A DNA stretch of 64,000 nt from Bacteroidota bacterium (GCA_024280635.1 JAJRPS010000065.1:76602-140601), one strand, 5' to 3'; positions 1 through 10,349 are shown, counted from the stretch's first letter. Translations and numbers: made by a program. Notes: generated from the sequence alone by a model not told the origin.

Positions 1-1
1 T

Positions 2-301
2 GATTTAGTAGCAGGAAAGCAAGTATATACTCAAAACTGTGCTGTTTGTCATAAAGCAGATGGAGGCGGAAGTATTGGTCCAAATTTAACCGATGATAAA
101 TGGATTTTAGGAGGTGGTGTTAAAAATGTTTTTACAACCATATCTAAAGGAGGTCGTCCAAATAAAGGAATGGAAGCATGGGCTAAAAAAGGATTGAAAG
201 CTCAACAAATACAACAAGTAGCAAGCTATATTTTATCTTTACAAGGTACAAATCCAGCAGGCGGTAAAGCACCTGAAGGAGAAGTCTGGAAAGGGGAATA
301 A
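2..301 (+). CDS. ccoP: cbb3-type cytochrome c oxidase subunit III, C-terminal part (truncated by window edge)
   Basis: Open frame from base 2 to TAA at 299-301 translates as DLVAGKQVYTQNCAVCHKADGGGSIGPNLTDDKWILGG...; CxxCH heme motif; directly upstream of ccoG. Confidence 0.85.
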   Translation, partial: DLVAGKQVYTQNCAVCHKADGGGSIGPNLTDDKWILGGGVKNVFTTISKGGRPNKGMEAWAKKGLKAQQIQQVASYILSLQGTNPAGGKAPEGEVWKGE

Positions 302-324
302 TACGAAAAGGAATATGTATAAAT

Positions 325-361
325 AAAAAGAGATGTTTAAACAAGTTAAACATCTCTTTTT
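325..361. terminator. hairpin terminator after ccoP
   Basis: AAAAAGAGATGTTTAA-acaag-TTAAACATCTCTTTTT perfect inverted repeat followed by T-rich tail. Confidence 0.75.
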
Positions 362-383
362 ATTTATGTAATGGTGCATAAAT

Positions 384-428
384 GTAACTTTTGTTACGAA
401 CAATAATAACAGATATGCCCTATCTTTG
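384..428 (+). promoter_or_regulatory. candidate FNR/CRP-type operator plus -7 box upstream of ccoG
   Basis: GTAAC-TTTT-GTTAC palindrome (384-397), overlapping TTGTT-ACG-AACAA (391-403), then TATCTTTG (421-428), which matches the Bacteroidota -7 box TAnnTTTG. Confidence 0.4.
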
Positions 429-461
429 TGTAGGAAAAATAGTACATTAAAATAACTCAAG

Positions 462-1886
462 ATGAATAAGCAAAAATTTGAAAATGAAGTTTTTAGAGAC
501 ACGATTGGTACCATTGGAGATGATGGTAAGCGTAAGTGGGTATTTCCTAAAAAACCAGTGGGTATTTTTTATAAATATCGTACTTGGTTAAGTTGGTTAT
601 TATTGGTAGGCTTATTAGTTTTTCCATTTATTAAAGTTAATGGAAATCAATTTTTCTTGTTTAATATTTTAGATCGTAAATTTAATATTTTTGGTTTCCC
701 TTTTTGGCCACAAGATTTTCATTTATTAGTTATTGCAATGATAACTGGTGTAGTAGCTATTATTTTGTTTACAGTAGTATTTGGACGTATTTTTTGTGGT
801 TGGTTTTGTCCGCAAACCATATTTTTGGAAATGGTATTCCGAAAAATAGAGTATGCTATAGAAGGAGATAGAGGTAAACAAATTAAATTAGCCAAACAAC
901 CGTGGAATAAAGATAAAATCATTAAAAAAGGAAGTAAATGGCTTATTTTTGCAATCATATCTTTTATTATTGCAAATGTATTTTTAGCCTATTTTATAGG
1001 GGGAGATGAATTGATAGCTCACGTTTTAAGTGGTTATTCTAATAGTACTTCTACTTTATTTAAGTTATTGATATTTACAGGAGCTTTTTATTTTATTTTC
1101 ACATGGTTTAGAGAACAAGTATGTATTATAGCTTGTCCATACGGTAGGCTACAAGGGGTTTTGTTAGATGATAAAACGATAAATGTTGCCTATGATTACG
1201 TAAGAGGTGAACGAGAAGAAGGGCGCTCTAAATTTAGGAAAAATGAAGATAGAGCAGCGTTAGGTAAAGGAGATTGTATAGATTGTAATCAATGCGTAGA
1301 TGTTTGTCCAACAGGAATAGACATCCGTAACGGTACACAATTGGAATGTGTAAACTGTACAGCATGTATTGATGCATGTGATTTTATGATGGAAAAAGTA
1401 AATTTGCCTAAAGGCTTAATTCGTTTTGCATCTGAAGATAATATAGCAAAAGGAGAACCTTATAAATATACCATTCGTCAAAAAGCATATACAGCAGTTT
1501 TGATATTGTTAATGGCAATTATGGGAGTGATGTTGTTTGTGCGTAATGATATAGAAGCATCTTTAACCAAATTATCAGGGCAATTGTATGAAAAGAAAGA
1601 AGGAGGTGTTATCAGTAACGTATACCGTTATAAGTTGGTAAACAAAACATCTGAAGATATTAATAATATTACTTTTAAACTCCTTTCTCATGAAGGAACC
1701 ATTGAAGTGGTTGGAGGAGCAAATGATTTAAAATCGCAAGAATTGAATGATGGAACTTTATTTGTGTATATTAAAAGAAACCAATTAAAGAGCGATAAAG
1801 ACAAGATTAAAGTCGGTGTTTTTTCTGATGGTAAACGTATTGAAACAACAACCACAAATTTTCAAGGACCAAGAATATTTAAATAA
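462..1886 (+). CDS. ccoG: cytochrome c oxidase accessory protein CcoG (FixG/RdxA family)
   Basis: Multi-TM N-terminus, two 4Fe-4S motifs (CIDCNQCVDVCPTG, CVNCTACIDAC), Ig-like C-terminus. Confidence 0.93.
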   Translation: MNKQKFENEVFRDTIGTIGDDGKRKWVFPKKPVGIFYKYRTWLSWLLLVGLLVFPFIKVNGNQFFLFNILDRKFNIFGFPFWPQDFHLLVIAMITGVVAIILFTVVFGRIFCGWFCPQTIFLEMVFRKIEYAIEGDRGKQIKLAKQPWNKDKIIKKGSKWLIFAIISFIIANVFLAYFIGGDELIAHVLSGYSNSTSTLFKLLIFTGAFYFIFTWFREQVCIIACPYGRLQGVLLDDKTINVAYDYVRGEREEGRSKFRKNEDRAALGKGDCIDCNQCVDVCPTGIDIRNGTQLECVNCTACIDACDFMMEKVNLPKGLIRFASEDNIAKGEPYKYTIRQKAYTAVLILLMAIMGVMLFVRNDIEASLTKLSGQLYEKKEGGVISNVYRYKLVNKTSEDINNITFKLLSHEGTIEVVGGANDLKSQELNDGTLFVYIKRNQLKSDKDKIKVGVFSDGKRIETTTTNFQGPRIFK

Positions 1887-1897
1887 AAAAATAAAAC

Positions 1898-2344
1898 ATG
1901 AAAATTAACTGGGGAACAAGTATTGTAATAGCAATAGCAGCTTTTATGGGGTTTATCATTTTTATGGTAGTAACGATGACTACAAATAATAGGTATACCC
2001 ATGATTTGGTTGTAGAAGATTATTATAAGGAAGAGTTAGTATACCAAAAAGAAATTGATAAAATTAATAATTTAAAACAATTAAAAGGAACGATAACCGT
2101 AAATATTACAGAAACGGACGTCATCATCAATTTCCCAAAGAAGCTAAACATAAAAGATATTACGGGTAATGTTATTTTTTATCGTCCGTCCAATAACAAG
2201 TTAGATGTTTCAATACCTTTACAATTAACTTCGCACCAATGGGTATTTCCGAAAAAGAATTTGATAAAAGGAAAATGGAATATGTCAATAGATTTTGAGT
2301 ACCATACCGTACCTTATTTATACAAAGAAGATTTGTATCTTTAA
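1898..2344 (+). CDS. ccoH: FixH/CcoH-like cytochrome oxidase assembly protein
   Basis: Single N-terminal TM, YYKEELVYQKEIDK motif, position after ccoG. Confidence 0.8.
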   Translation: MKINWGTSIVIAIAAFMGFIIFMVVTMTTNNRYTHDLVVEDYYKEELVYQKEIDKINNLKQLKGTITVNITETDVIINFPKKLNIKDITGNVIFYRPSNNKLDVSIPLQLTSHQWVFPKKNLIKGKWNMSIDFEYHTVPYLYKEDLYL

Positions 2345-2347
2345 AAA

Positions 2348-3058
2348 ATGATATATACAGGGTTTTTATTAGGGTTATTGGGGAGTTTTCACTGCGTAGG
2401 TATGTGTGGACCCATAGCATTAATATTACCTGTTAGTAAAGAGAGTGCTTTAAAAAAAAGTATTCAAATTGCACTTTATCATTTGGGCAGAATTACAACG
2501 TACAGCCTCTTAGGTCTTATTTTTGGTTTGGTAGGTAAAGGGTTACAGTTGGCGACCATGCAGCAGCAAATATCAATAGCTATTGGTGTTATCATGATTG
2601 CTTTTGTGGTTTTTCCTAAAATAACACAATTGATTACGTTTAAGGCGAGTCCGCTAACACATTTTTTTACACAGTTAAAAATACAAATGGGATTATACCT
2701 TAAAAAAGAATCCTATTATGCGTTATTTTTGATAGGTTTTTTTAATGGTTTTTTGCCCTGTGGGATGATTTATATGGCATTAGTGGGCGCAATAGCAATG
2801 CCTAATATATCAAGTGCAATGTTGTATATGATAGTATTCGGACTTGGTACGGTACCTTTATTAAGCATTGTTATTTATGTAAAAGATGCATTTAGTACTA
2901 CGTTTCGTAAAAAAATAAAAAAGGTAATTCCGCTTGTTGTAATTTTGATAGGAATATTGTTTATTCTGCGTGGGTTAGGATTAGGAATTCCTTATGTTTC
3001 GCCAAAAGAAAGCAACCTGTATCTATTTACAAACCCAACGGATTGTACAATAAATTAG
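2348..3058 (+). CDS. sulfite exporter TauE/SafE family protein (cco-linked)
   Basis: GLLGSFHCVGMCGPIAL ... GFLPCGMIYMALVGA motifs; position after ccoH. Confidence 0.85.
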   Translation: MIYTGFLLGLLGSFHCVGMCGPIALILPVSKESALKKSIQIALYHLGRITTYSLLGLIFGLVGKGLQLATMQQQISIAIGVIMIAFVVFPKITQLITFKASPLTHFFTQLKIQMGLYLKKESYYALFLIGFFNGFLPCGMIYMALVGAIAMPNISSAMLYMIVFGLGTVPLLSIVIYVKDAFSTTFRKKIKKVIPLVVILIGILFILRGLGLGIPYVSPKESNLYLFTNPTDCTIN

Positions 3059-3105
3059 TAAATTGAAGCATTCTCATTGTTTTTAAGAATATAAAATATA
3101 GTTAT

Positions 3106-3148
3106 GTTGTATTTAAAATGTATTTTTACTTTTTAAATACCATACAAC
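3106..3148 (+). repeat. inverted repeat abutting the TTG start of the next gene
   Basis: GTATTTAAAA (3109-3118) / TTTTAAATAC (3131-3140); alternative pairing GTTGTA (3106-3111) / TACAAC (3143-3148). Confidence 0.5.
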
Positions 3149-4120
3149 TTGATTACCATAAAAAAATATACAACTAAGGATTATACGCTTTGGAACAACT
3201 TTGTAGCCACAGCAAAAAATGCTACTTTTTTGTTTCATCGTGATTTTATGGAATATCACAAAGATCGGTTTGAAGACTACTCGTTACTCTGTTTTAAAAA
3301 AGATAAGTTGATTGCTATTTTGCCAGCCAATGTTGTGGGTGATGTTGTGCATTCTCATCAAGGGTTAACCTATGGAGGGCTGATAATACAAGAAAAGATA
3401 AAGTTTGAAGAATACACTGCGATTTTTAAAGAATTATTACATTTTTTAGAAAATAATAAAATTGATAGCATACTATTAAAGCCTTTACCGCAATTTTATA
3501 GTATAATTCCTTCGGAAGAATTTGAATATTTACAATTTATATTAGAAGCTACTATTTGTAAAATAGAAATAACATCAGTAATTAATATTAATATGCAATT
3601 GCAATTATCTTCTAGTAGAAAAGAAGGCTGTAAGAGAGCTCGTAAAAAAGGGTTGATAATTATTGAAGAGCCAGATTTAACTTCTTTTTGGAAGCAAGTA
3701 TTAGAGCCAAATTTAAGTGATAAATACAAGGTGAAACCAGTGCACAATTTACAAGAAATACAGCAATTAAAAAATAACTTCTCTAAAAATATTCGACAGT
3801 TTAATGTATATCATGAAAGTAAAATTGTAGCAGGAGTAACTATTTTTGAAACAAAAAATGTAGCCCATGTGCAGTATATATCAGGTAATAAAAACAAAAA
3901 TAAAAACGGTAGTTTAGATTATTTATTTCAATATTTGATACAAGATGTTTTTAAGAAAAAACAATATTTTGATTTTGGAACATCCAATGAAAATCAAGGT
4001 AAAAAAGTAAATAAAGGGCTGTTGTTTTGGAAGGAAGGTTTTGGAGCAAGGAGCATGACTTATAAAACCTATGAAATTTTAACCGCTAATCATACAAAAT
4101 TATCTAATTTATTTACATGA
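3149..4120 (+). CDS. FemAB/GNAT-like N-acyltransferase (TTG start)
   Basis: GNAT/FemAB-like fold pattern (F.LFHRDFMEYHKDRF..., YFDFGTSNENQGKKVNKGLLFWKEGFGA); linked to sugar aminotransferase and flippase genes. Confidence 0.7.
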   Translation: MITIKKYTTKDYTLWNNFVATAKNATFLFHRDFMEYHKDRFEDYSLLCFKKDKLIAILPANVVGDVVHSHQGLTYGGLIIQEKIKFEEYTAIFKELLHFLENNKIDSILLKPLPQFYSIIPSEEFEYLQFILEATICKIEITSVININMQLQLSSSRKEGCKRARKKGLIIIEEPDLTSFWKQVLEPNLSDKYKVKPVHNLQEIQQLKNNFSKNIRQFNVYHESKIVAGVTIFETKNVAHVQYISGNKNKNKNGSLDYLFQYLIQDVFKKKQYFDFGTSNENQGKKVNKGLLFWKEGFGARSMTYKTYEILTANHTKLSNLFT

Positions 4121-5217
4121 TACCCTTTTTAAATTTACATAAAATAAACAATCGTTTTAAAAAAGAATTTGAGCAAACCTTTACTTCTTTTTTAGACTCA
4201 GGACATTATATATTGGGGCAATCCGTTTTACAATTTGAAAAGGAATTTGCAGCTTATTGTGGTACGCAGTATAGTGTAGGGGTAGCCAGTGGACTAGATG
4301 CTTTAATTTTAATATTTAGAGGGTATAAAGAATTAGGTGTTTTACAAGATAATGATGAGGTATTAGTGCCTTCAAATACGTATATAGCTACCATATTATC
4401 TATTTTAGAGGCAGGTTTAACACCCGTTTTAGTAGCGCCATTATTGGAAACTTATAATATAAATACAGAAGCAATAGCGCAAAAGATAACCCCAAAAACA
4501 AAAGCCATCTTAGTCGTACATTTATACGGTCAATTGGCAAATATGGAAGCTATAAAAGCAATAGCAAAACAATATCATTTATTAGTCATTGAAGATGCTG
4601 CTCAAGCACATGGAGCTATTGACATAAACAATCATAAAGCCGGTAATTTAAGTAATGCCGCAGCGTTTAGCTTTTATCCCAGTAAAAATTTGGGGGCATT
4701 AGGTGATGGCGGAGTAGTAACCACTAGTAATGAGGATTTATCCCGAATAATTCGTCAAATTAGAAATTACGGAGCATCTTCTAAATATGTAAATGAAGTA
4801 CGTGGAGTAAACTCGCGTTTAGACGCTATTCAAGCTCGTTTTTTATCCATTAAACTCCCTTTTTTAGATATAGATAATGAGTCACGTAGAAACATTGCAA
4901 AGCAGTATATATCAGAAATTAATAATAACAAAGTAACCTTGCCTTTCTATGATAATAGTAATAATCATGTCTTTCATTTGTTTGTAGTACGTGTGGCGGA
5001 TAGAGAGCATTTTATACAGTATTTAGAAGATAAAGGAGTACAAACCTTAATTCATTATCCTATACCACCACATCAGCAAAAGGCATTGAAAGGTATTTTT
5101 AAAGGAGCATGTCCAATAGCAGAAAAAATACATCAAGAAGTAGTTAGTTTGCCTATAAGTCCATTGCAAAATAAAGCAGATACTCAAAAAATCATCAATA
5201 TTATAAATCAGTATTAA
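4117..5217 (+). CDS. DegT/DnrJ/EryC1/StrS family aminotransferase
   Basis: GVASGLDALILIFRGY, IEDAAQAHGA, FSFYPSKNLGALGDGG motifs (PLP-binding sugar aminotransferase). Confidence 0.93.
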   Translation: MIPFLNLHKINNRFKKEFEQTFTSFLDSGHYILGQSVLQFEKEFAAYCGTQYSVGVASGLDALILIFRGYKELGVLQDNDEVLVPSNTYIATILSILEAGLTPVLVAPLLETYNINTEAIAQKITPKTKAILVVHLYGQLANMEAIKAIAKQYHLLVIEDAAQAHGAIDINNHKAGNLSNAAAFSFYPSKNLGALGDGGVVTTSNEDLSRIIRQIRNYGASSKYVNEVRGVNSRLDAIQARFLSIKLPFLDIDNESRRNIAKQYISEINNNKVTLPFYDNSNNHVFHLFVVRVADREHFIQYLEDKGVQTLIHYPIPPHQQKALKGIFKGACPIAEKIHQEVVSLPISPLQNKADTQKIINIINQY

Positions 5218-5218
5218 T

Positions 5219-6514
5219 TTGAAAACCCCTGCATTTATAAAAAATAATTTATTACTAAAGATTACCTCTTTAAATTCGGCAGCAATGTCGGTTAGAATGG
5301 TAATTGCATTTGCCTCTCAAAAAGTAATAGCAGTACTATTAGGTCCAGAAGGTATTGCAGTTTTAGGAAACATCAGAAGCTTAATCCCCATGATAGAGTC
5401 CTTTGCTACATTAGGTACTTTTAACGGAATTGTAAAATATGTAGCGGAGTATAAAGAGGATAAAAAAGAATTACATAAACTATTTTCTACCACAACCGTA
5501 TATGTAGTATGCGCAAGTATTGTAGCATCAATGTTTTTGTTTTTTGGAGCAGAACAGCTAAATAATTGGTTGTTTTTGGGGAAATATGAATTTACCTTTG
5601 TTTTTAAATTATTAGCCATTACTGTTCCTTTTTTAGCACTAAACCGGGTGTTTAACGGTATTATGAATGGCTTGTCTGCCTATCAAAAATTTGTAAAAAT
5701 AAACTTATTTACCTATGCAATAAGTGCAGTGTTGGTAGTTGTATCAGCGTATTACAAAAATATAGGAGGAGCATTGTTAGCAATATCCATTACCCCCATA
5801 GTACAATTTATAATGCTGTTTGCATTGTATTTTTCGGTATTAAAAGAATATATTAACTTTAAAGGATTATCCTTTAGTATTCCTTATAAAAATAAATTAG
5901 TAGCCTTTACCATAATGAGTTTAGTGGCAACTTTTTTAGGCAGTTTTGTAGATATTAAATTGCGAACCCATTTAATGAAGAGTATTAGTGTAAGTGATGC
6001 GGGGTATTGGACAGGGATGACAAATATTTCCAAACAATATTTATTATTTTCATCTGCTATTTTTACCCTTTATGTGATTCCGAAATTTGCAACCATTACT
6101 AAAAGTAATTTATTTAGAAAAGAAGTTTTAAACATCTATAAAGTGCTATTACCCTTGTTTGCAGTAGGAATGTTGACCATTTATTTTTTAAGAGAATGGG
6201 TAGTAATCATATTGAAATCTAAAGAGTTTTTAGGAATGATGCCACTCTTTAAATGGCAATTAATGGGAGATTTTGTAAAATTAATGTCAATCATCATAGC
6301 ACATCAATTTTTGGCTAAAAAAATGGTAGTACAGTTTATTTTATCAGAAATTATTTCATTGTTTTTATTTTACGTTTTTGCAAATTATTTTATAACAAAT
6401 ATGGGGGCAGAAGGAGTCGTTTTTGCACATTTTTTACGATATGTGGCTTACTTTTTTATCGTCCTATTTTTATTGAGAAAGCATATTTTCGGACACCACA
6501 CTATAAAAGGATAA
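5219..6514 (+). CDS. O-antigen translocase / Wzx-like polysaccharide flippase (TTG start)
   Basis: About 12 hydrophobic segments, LLGPEGIAVLGNIRSL motif, follows DegT gene. Confidence 0.8.
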   Translation: MKTPAFIKNNLLLKITSLNSAAMSVRMVIAFASQKVIAVLLGPEGIAVLGNIRSLIPMIESFATLGTFNGIVKYVAEYKEDKKELHKLFSTTTVYVVCASIVASMFLFFGAEQLNNWLFLGKYEFTFVFKLLAITVPFLALNRVFNGIMNGLSAYQKFVKINLFTYAISAVLVVVSAYYKNIGGALLAISITPIVQFIMLFALYFSVLKEYINFKGLSFSIPYKNKLVAFTIMSLVATFLGSFVDIKLRTHLMKSISVSDAGYWTGMTNISKQYLLFSSAIFTLYVIPKFATITKSNLFRKEVLNIYKVLLPLFAVGMLTIYFLREWVVIILKSKEFLGMMPLFKWQLMGDFVKLMSIIIAHQFLAKKMVVQFILSEIISLFLFYVFANYFITNMGAEGVVFAHFLRYVAYFFIVLFLLRKHIFGHHTIKG

Positions 6515-6613
6515 GGTGAAAAAATCATCTTGGCAAATTTTTTGCTATATCAAATGAAGTAGCGTGTTAAAATATAATTAATGCAATACCGTTTCAATAT
6601 AAAATAATGTAAA

Positions 6614-7333
6614 TTGCAACTACTTTTTAAACCTTATATAATGAGAAATATTATCACAGTATTCATAATCTTATTTGTTTCGGTATTATCGGCACAAGAA
6701 ATTAATCAATTTGATGCGCAACATAAGCGTCATGGTAAATGGCAAAAAAAATATGAAGGCACCAATCAAATTCGTTATCAAGGGCAGTTTGAACACGGTA
6801 AAGAAGTAGGTGTTTTTAAATTTTACCACAAACAACCCAAAGGAAAACATGCTTCTTGTATAAAAGAGTTTACGAAAAATAGTGATGTTGCTAAAGTAAA
6901 ATATTATAGCACGTATGGTCTTCTGTTAGAAGAAGGACAAATGAAAGGTAAAAAACGAATAGGAAAATGGATTGGGTATGACAGAAAAACGAAGCTCAAA
7001 ATTACCGAAGAAAATTATGTAAACGGTAAATTAGAAGGAGAAGTAAAGTCATTTTATACCGATGGAAAATTACTAAAAACAGAAACGTATAAAGCAGGTA
7101 AAAAATCGGGAGCGGTAACCATGTATGCGCCAAACGGTAAAGTAGTCAGTAAATCTTCTTTCTTAAATGATAGAAAAGATGGTTCTTTTATTAAGTATGA
7201 CAAAAAAGGAAAGAAAAAGTTGGAAGGAAAATATAAAATGGGAAAGCCGCAAGGAATTTGGAAATACTACAAAAATGGAAAATTGATACGCACAAAAGAT
7301 TATACCAAATCGAATAATCCCGCAAAGCAATAG
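6614..7333 (+). CDS. MORN-variant repeat secreted protein (YwqK-like); likely start at internal ATG 6641
   Basis: Signal peptide MRNIITVFIILFVSVLSAQ followed by repeats of G..I..Y..GKL...Y..GK. Confidence 0.75.
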   Translation: MQLLFKPYIMRNIITVFIILFVSVLSAQEINQFDAQHKRHGKWQKKYEGTNQIRYQGQFEHGKEVGVFKFYHKQPKGKHASCIKEFTKNSDVAKVKYYSTYGLLLEEGQMKGKKRIGKWIGYDRKTKLKITEENYVNGKLEGEVKSFYTDGKLLKTETYKAGKKSGAVTMYAPNGKVVSKSSFLNDRKDGSFIKYDKKGKKKLEGKYKMGKPQGIWKYYKNGKLIRTKDYTKSNNPAKQ

Positions 7334-7357
7334 CGTTTTGTAATTAATAATTTTATT

Positions 7358-7397
7358 AAAAGGTTTATAAGTCAGTTTGATTTTTAAACCTTTTTTT
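7358..7397 (+). terminator. hairpin terminator
   Basis: AAAAGGTTTA (7358-7367) / TAAACCTTTT (7385-7394) then T-run. Confidence 0.55.
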
Positions 7398-7456
7398 CTG
7401 TGTAAAAAAGAAGTAAATTTGCAGCAAATATCAAAAAACACATTTTTTAAAAAAGC

Positions 7457-8650
7457 ATGAATAAGGGTAGAGTTATAGTAGGGTTGTCAGGAGGAGTAGA
7501 TAGTAGCGTAACCGCATATTTGTTACAAGAACAAGGGTATGAGGTAATTGGGTTATTCATGAAAAATTGGCATGATGATTCCGTTACTATTTCCGATGAA
7601 TGTCCGTGGTTAGATGATAGCAATGATGCCATGTTGGTGGCAGAAAAACTCGGAATTCCTTTTCAAACCGTAGATTTATCTGTAGAATATAAAGAGCGTA
7701 TTGTAGACTACATGTTCAAAGAATATGAAATGGGACGTACACCAAACCCTGATGTACTTTGTAATAGAGAAATAAAATTTGATGTGTTTTTAAAAATAGC
7801 ACTCAGTTTAGGAGCTGATTATGTAGCAACAGGTCATTACTGTCGTAAAGGAAGTATTGAAGTTGATGGGAAAGAAATTTTTCAACTCAAAGCAGGAGCA
7901 GATGGTAATAAAGATCAATCGTATTTTTTATGCCAATTGTCACAAAAACAATTATCAAAAGCCTTATTTCCAATAGGAGAGCTCACCAAACCAGAAGTCC
8001 GTAAAATAGCAGCAGCACAAAATTTAATTACGGCAGATAAAAAAGATTCTCAAGGACTTTGTTTCATTGGTAAAGTGCGTTTACCAGAATTTTTACAACA
8101 AAAATTAGCCCCAAAAGGAGGTGTAATTGTAGAAATTGCAGCAGATAGTCCAATATACAAAACAATAGCACCCCATTTTTCAAGTAAAGAAGCCGAATTA
8201 GCTTTTTTATCGACAAAAAAAAACTACCAAATTGCCGATGGTAAAACTGTAGGTAAGCATCAAGGAGCGCATTATTTTACCAAAGGTCAGCGTAAGGGAC
8301 TAGCGGTTGGAGGTACACCATTACCGTTATTTGTCATTGATACCGATGTAGATAAAAATATAATTTATACAGGTCAAGGCAGTCATCACCCTGGATTATT
8401 TAGGAACGTATTAAAAGTAACTTATGATGAAATCCATTGGGTTCGCCCCGATTTGGCATTACAAAAAGGAGATGAGTTGCAAGTGATGGCGCGAATTCGC
8501 TACCGACAACCCTTACAAAAAGCAATAGTACATTGTTTTGAAAGTGGAATATATGTTGCTTTTGAAACCGCACAGAGTGCCATTACCGAAGGGCAATTTG
8601 TAGCATTTTATATTGCAGATGAGTTGGTTGGTTCGGGTGTTATTTCGTAA
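7457..8650 (+). CDS. mnmA: tRNA-specific 2-thiouridylase MnmA
   Basis: [46 protein letters not shown] motifs. Confidence 0.95.
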   Translation: MNKGRVIVGLSGGVDSSVTAYLLQEQGYEVIGLFMKNWHDDSVTISDECPWLDDSNDAMLVAEKLGIPFQTVDLSVEYKERIVDYMFKEYEMGRTPNPDVLCNREIKFDVFLKIALSLGADYVATGHYCRKGSIEVDGKEIFQLKAGADGNKDQSYFLCQLSQKQLSKALFPIGELTKPEVRKIAAAQNLITADKKDSQGLCFIGKVRLPEFLQQKLAPKGGVIVEIAADSPIYKTIAPHFSSKEAELAFLSTKKNYQIADGKTVGKHQGAHYFTKGQRKGLAVGGTPLPLFVIDTDVDKNIIYTGQGSHHPGLFRNVLKVTYDEIHWVRPDLALQKGDELQVMARIRYRQPLQKAIVHCFESGIYVAFETAQSAITEGQFVAFYIADELVGSGVIS

Positions 8651-8673
8651 ATTGCAAACATAACCCATTCATT

Positions 8674-10311
8674 ATGATACAAAAAATACTTTTTTTCACA
8701 CTATTTATATTCTCAAGTTTCAGCTTTTCTCAAGAGCATGCTTGGATATTCTTTAACAGTAAGGCAGATGTTGCTAATTATATAGCAAATCCAAACCTAA
8801 TGTTAACACAACGTGCTATAGACAGACGTGTCAATCAAGGAATAGCTATTGATTTTACTGATGTTCCAGTAGATCCCGCACACATTACTACACTGCAAAA
8901 TGCAACGGGTATTACGTATAAAACCAAATCAAAATGGTTAAACGCAGCACATGTTATAGGTAGTGTAGCAGATATTAATGCTTTAGCTACATTATCTTTT
9001 GTAGATCATGTTGAATTTGCGGATGATAGTTTAAATCCATCATCAAAAATGCAAAGCAATGTAAATACAGGAGTTTATACCAATAAATTTCAAGCAGAAG
9101 CAAGCATACAAACCAATTTTAATTACGGTGATGCGCTAAATCAAATACAAATGTTTAACGGACATAAGTTACATGAACAAAATTTTACGGGAGCCGGTAT
9201 GGTAATAGCCGTTATTGATGCAGGTTTTCCAAATGTAGATACCAATCCAGCTTTTCAACGCATACGTGATAACAATCAAATTTTAGGCGGTTATGATTTT
9301 GTAAATGATAATGCTAATTTTTATGGAGGACATTGGCATGGTGCTGCTGTGTTATCTGATATTGCAGGTTATTTAGACGGACAATTTATCGGTACCGCAC
9401 CAGATGCTTCTTTTTATTTATATCGAAGTGAAGATGCATCTCCAGAAACACCTGTAGAAGAGAGTTATTGGGTAGCAGCTGCGGAAGAATCAGATCGTGT
9501 AGGGGTAGATGTTATCAATACTTCTTTAGGATATAATTATTTTGACAATACCGCATATAATTACGATTACACTACGGATTTAGATGGTCAAAATGCATTT
9601 ATTTCTCGTGGTGCTGCCATAGCATTTGCTAAAGGAATGATATTAGTAAACTCCGCAGGAAATTCAGGTAATGATGCTTCATGGGGAGGTAGAATAACGG
9701 CTCCTGGAGATGTAGCTACACTATTAACCGTAGGTGCTGTAGATGCAAGCGGTAACTATGCCAGTTTTAGCTCTAGAGGACCAACTTCTGATAATCGGTT
9801 AAAACCAGATGTTGTAGCAGAAGGAGCAGGTGTTTATATTGTAAATACTTCAGGAAATGTGATTACCTCAAGTGGAACTTCATTTTCATCACCTATTATG
9901 GCAGGAGGAGTAGCGTGTTTATGGCAAGCATTGCCAAATTTTTCTAATGCAGAAATTGTACAGTTTGTAAAAGAATCGGCATCAATATTTAATGCCCCTA
10001 CTAATAATTTAGGATACGGAATTCCAAATTTAGAATTGGCACTACAAAATGCATTGAATATACAACAGCAAGAAACTACCGAGTTTAGCTTATATCCAAA
10101 TCCTGTTACTACAAATTTATCGGTAGGGTTTCCGAGGGGAGTACATCAGGCAACTTTAGAATTGCATAGTATTTTAGGAAAAAGAATATTAACAGTACAA
10201 TTACAATCTAATGCCAATGTAATTGATTTGTCAGCATTAGCATCTGGAGTGTATTTGGCTAAAATTATGGCAAGTACAGGTACAAAAGTGATTAAAATTA
10301 TTAAAGAATAA
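8674..10311 (+). CDS. S8 (subtilisin-like) serine peptidase with T9SS C-terminal sorting domain
   Basis: Signal peptide, VIDAGF (Asp), GGHWHGAAV (His), SSGTSFSSPIMAGG (Ser), C-terminal FSLYPNPVTTNLSV...GVYLAKI...KVIKE type-A sorting domain. Confidence 0.93.
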   Translation: MIQKILFFTLFIFSSFSFSQEHAWIFFNSKADVANYIANPNLMLTQRAIDRRVNQGIAIDFTDVPVDPAHITTLQNATGITYKTKSKWLNAAHVIGSVADINALATLSFVDHVEFADDSLNPSSKMQSNVNTGVYTNKFQAEASIQTNFNYGDALNQIQMFNGHKLHEQNFTGAGMVIAVIDAGFPNVDTNPAFQRIRDNNQILGGYDFVNDNANFYGGHWHGAAVLSDIAGYLDGQFIGTAPDASFYLYRSEDASPETPVEESYWVAAAEESDRVGVDVINTSLGYNYFDNTAYNYDYTTDLDGQNAFISRGAAIAFAKGMILVNSAGNSGNDASWGGRITAPGDVATLLTVGAVDASGNYASFSSRGPTSDNRLKPDVVAEGAGVYIVNTSGNVITSSGTSFSSPIMAGGVACLWQALPNFSNAEIVQFVKESASIFNAPTNNLGYGIPNLELALQNALNIQQQETTEFSLYPNPVTTNLSVGFPRGVHQATLELHSILGKRILTVQLQSNANVIDLSALASGVYLAKIMASTGTKVIKIIKE

Positions 10312-10349
10312 TGTCATGAAGATAGTTTATGGCGTAAAGCACAAGTAAT

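Noticed and set aside
239-514. Antisense ORF of 91 aa, and many similar shadow ORFs (e.g. 12690-13256 minus, 50266-50625 minus, 54742-55116 minus, 48396-48728 minus)
   Set aside because: They lie opposite well-supported genes or span gene boundaries, have no recognisable domain, and their composition is explained by codon bias of the sense gene.
6614-7333. MORN-variant protein as part of a toxin-antitoxin system (the YwqK 'antitoxin' label)
   Set aside because: No toxin-like neighbour; it has a signal peptide, so an intracellular antitoxin role is unlikely.
8215-8223. A9 tract in mnmA as a second slippage site
   Set aside because: It lies within the middle of a single essential catalytic protein; a truncated product would not be meaningful, and A-runs are expected in Lys-rich AT-rich genes.
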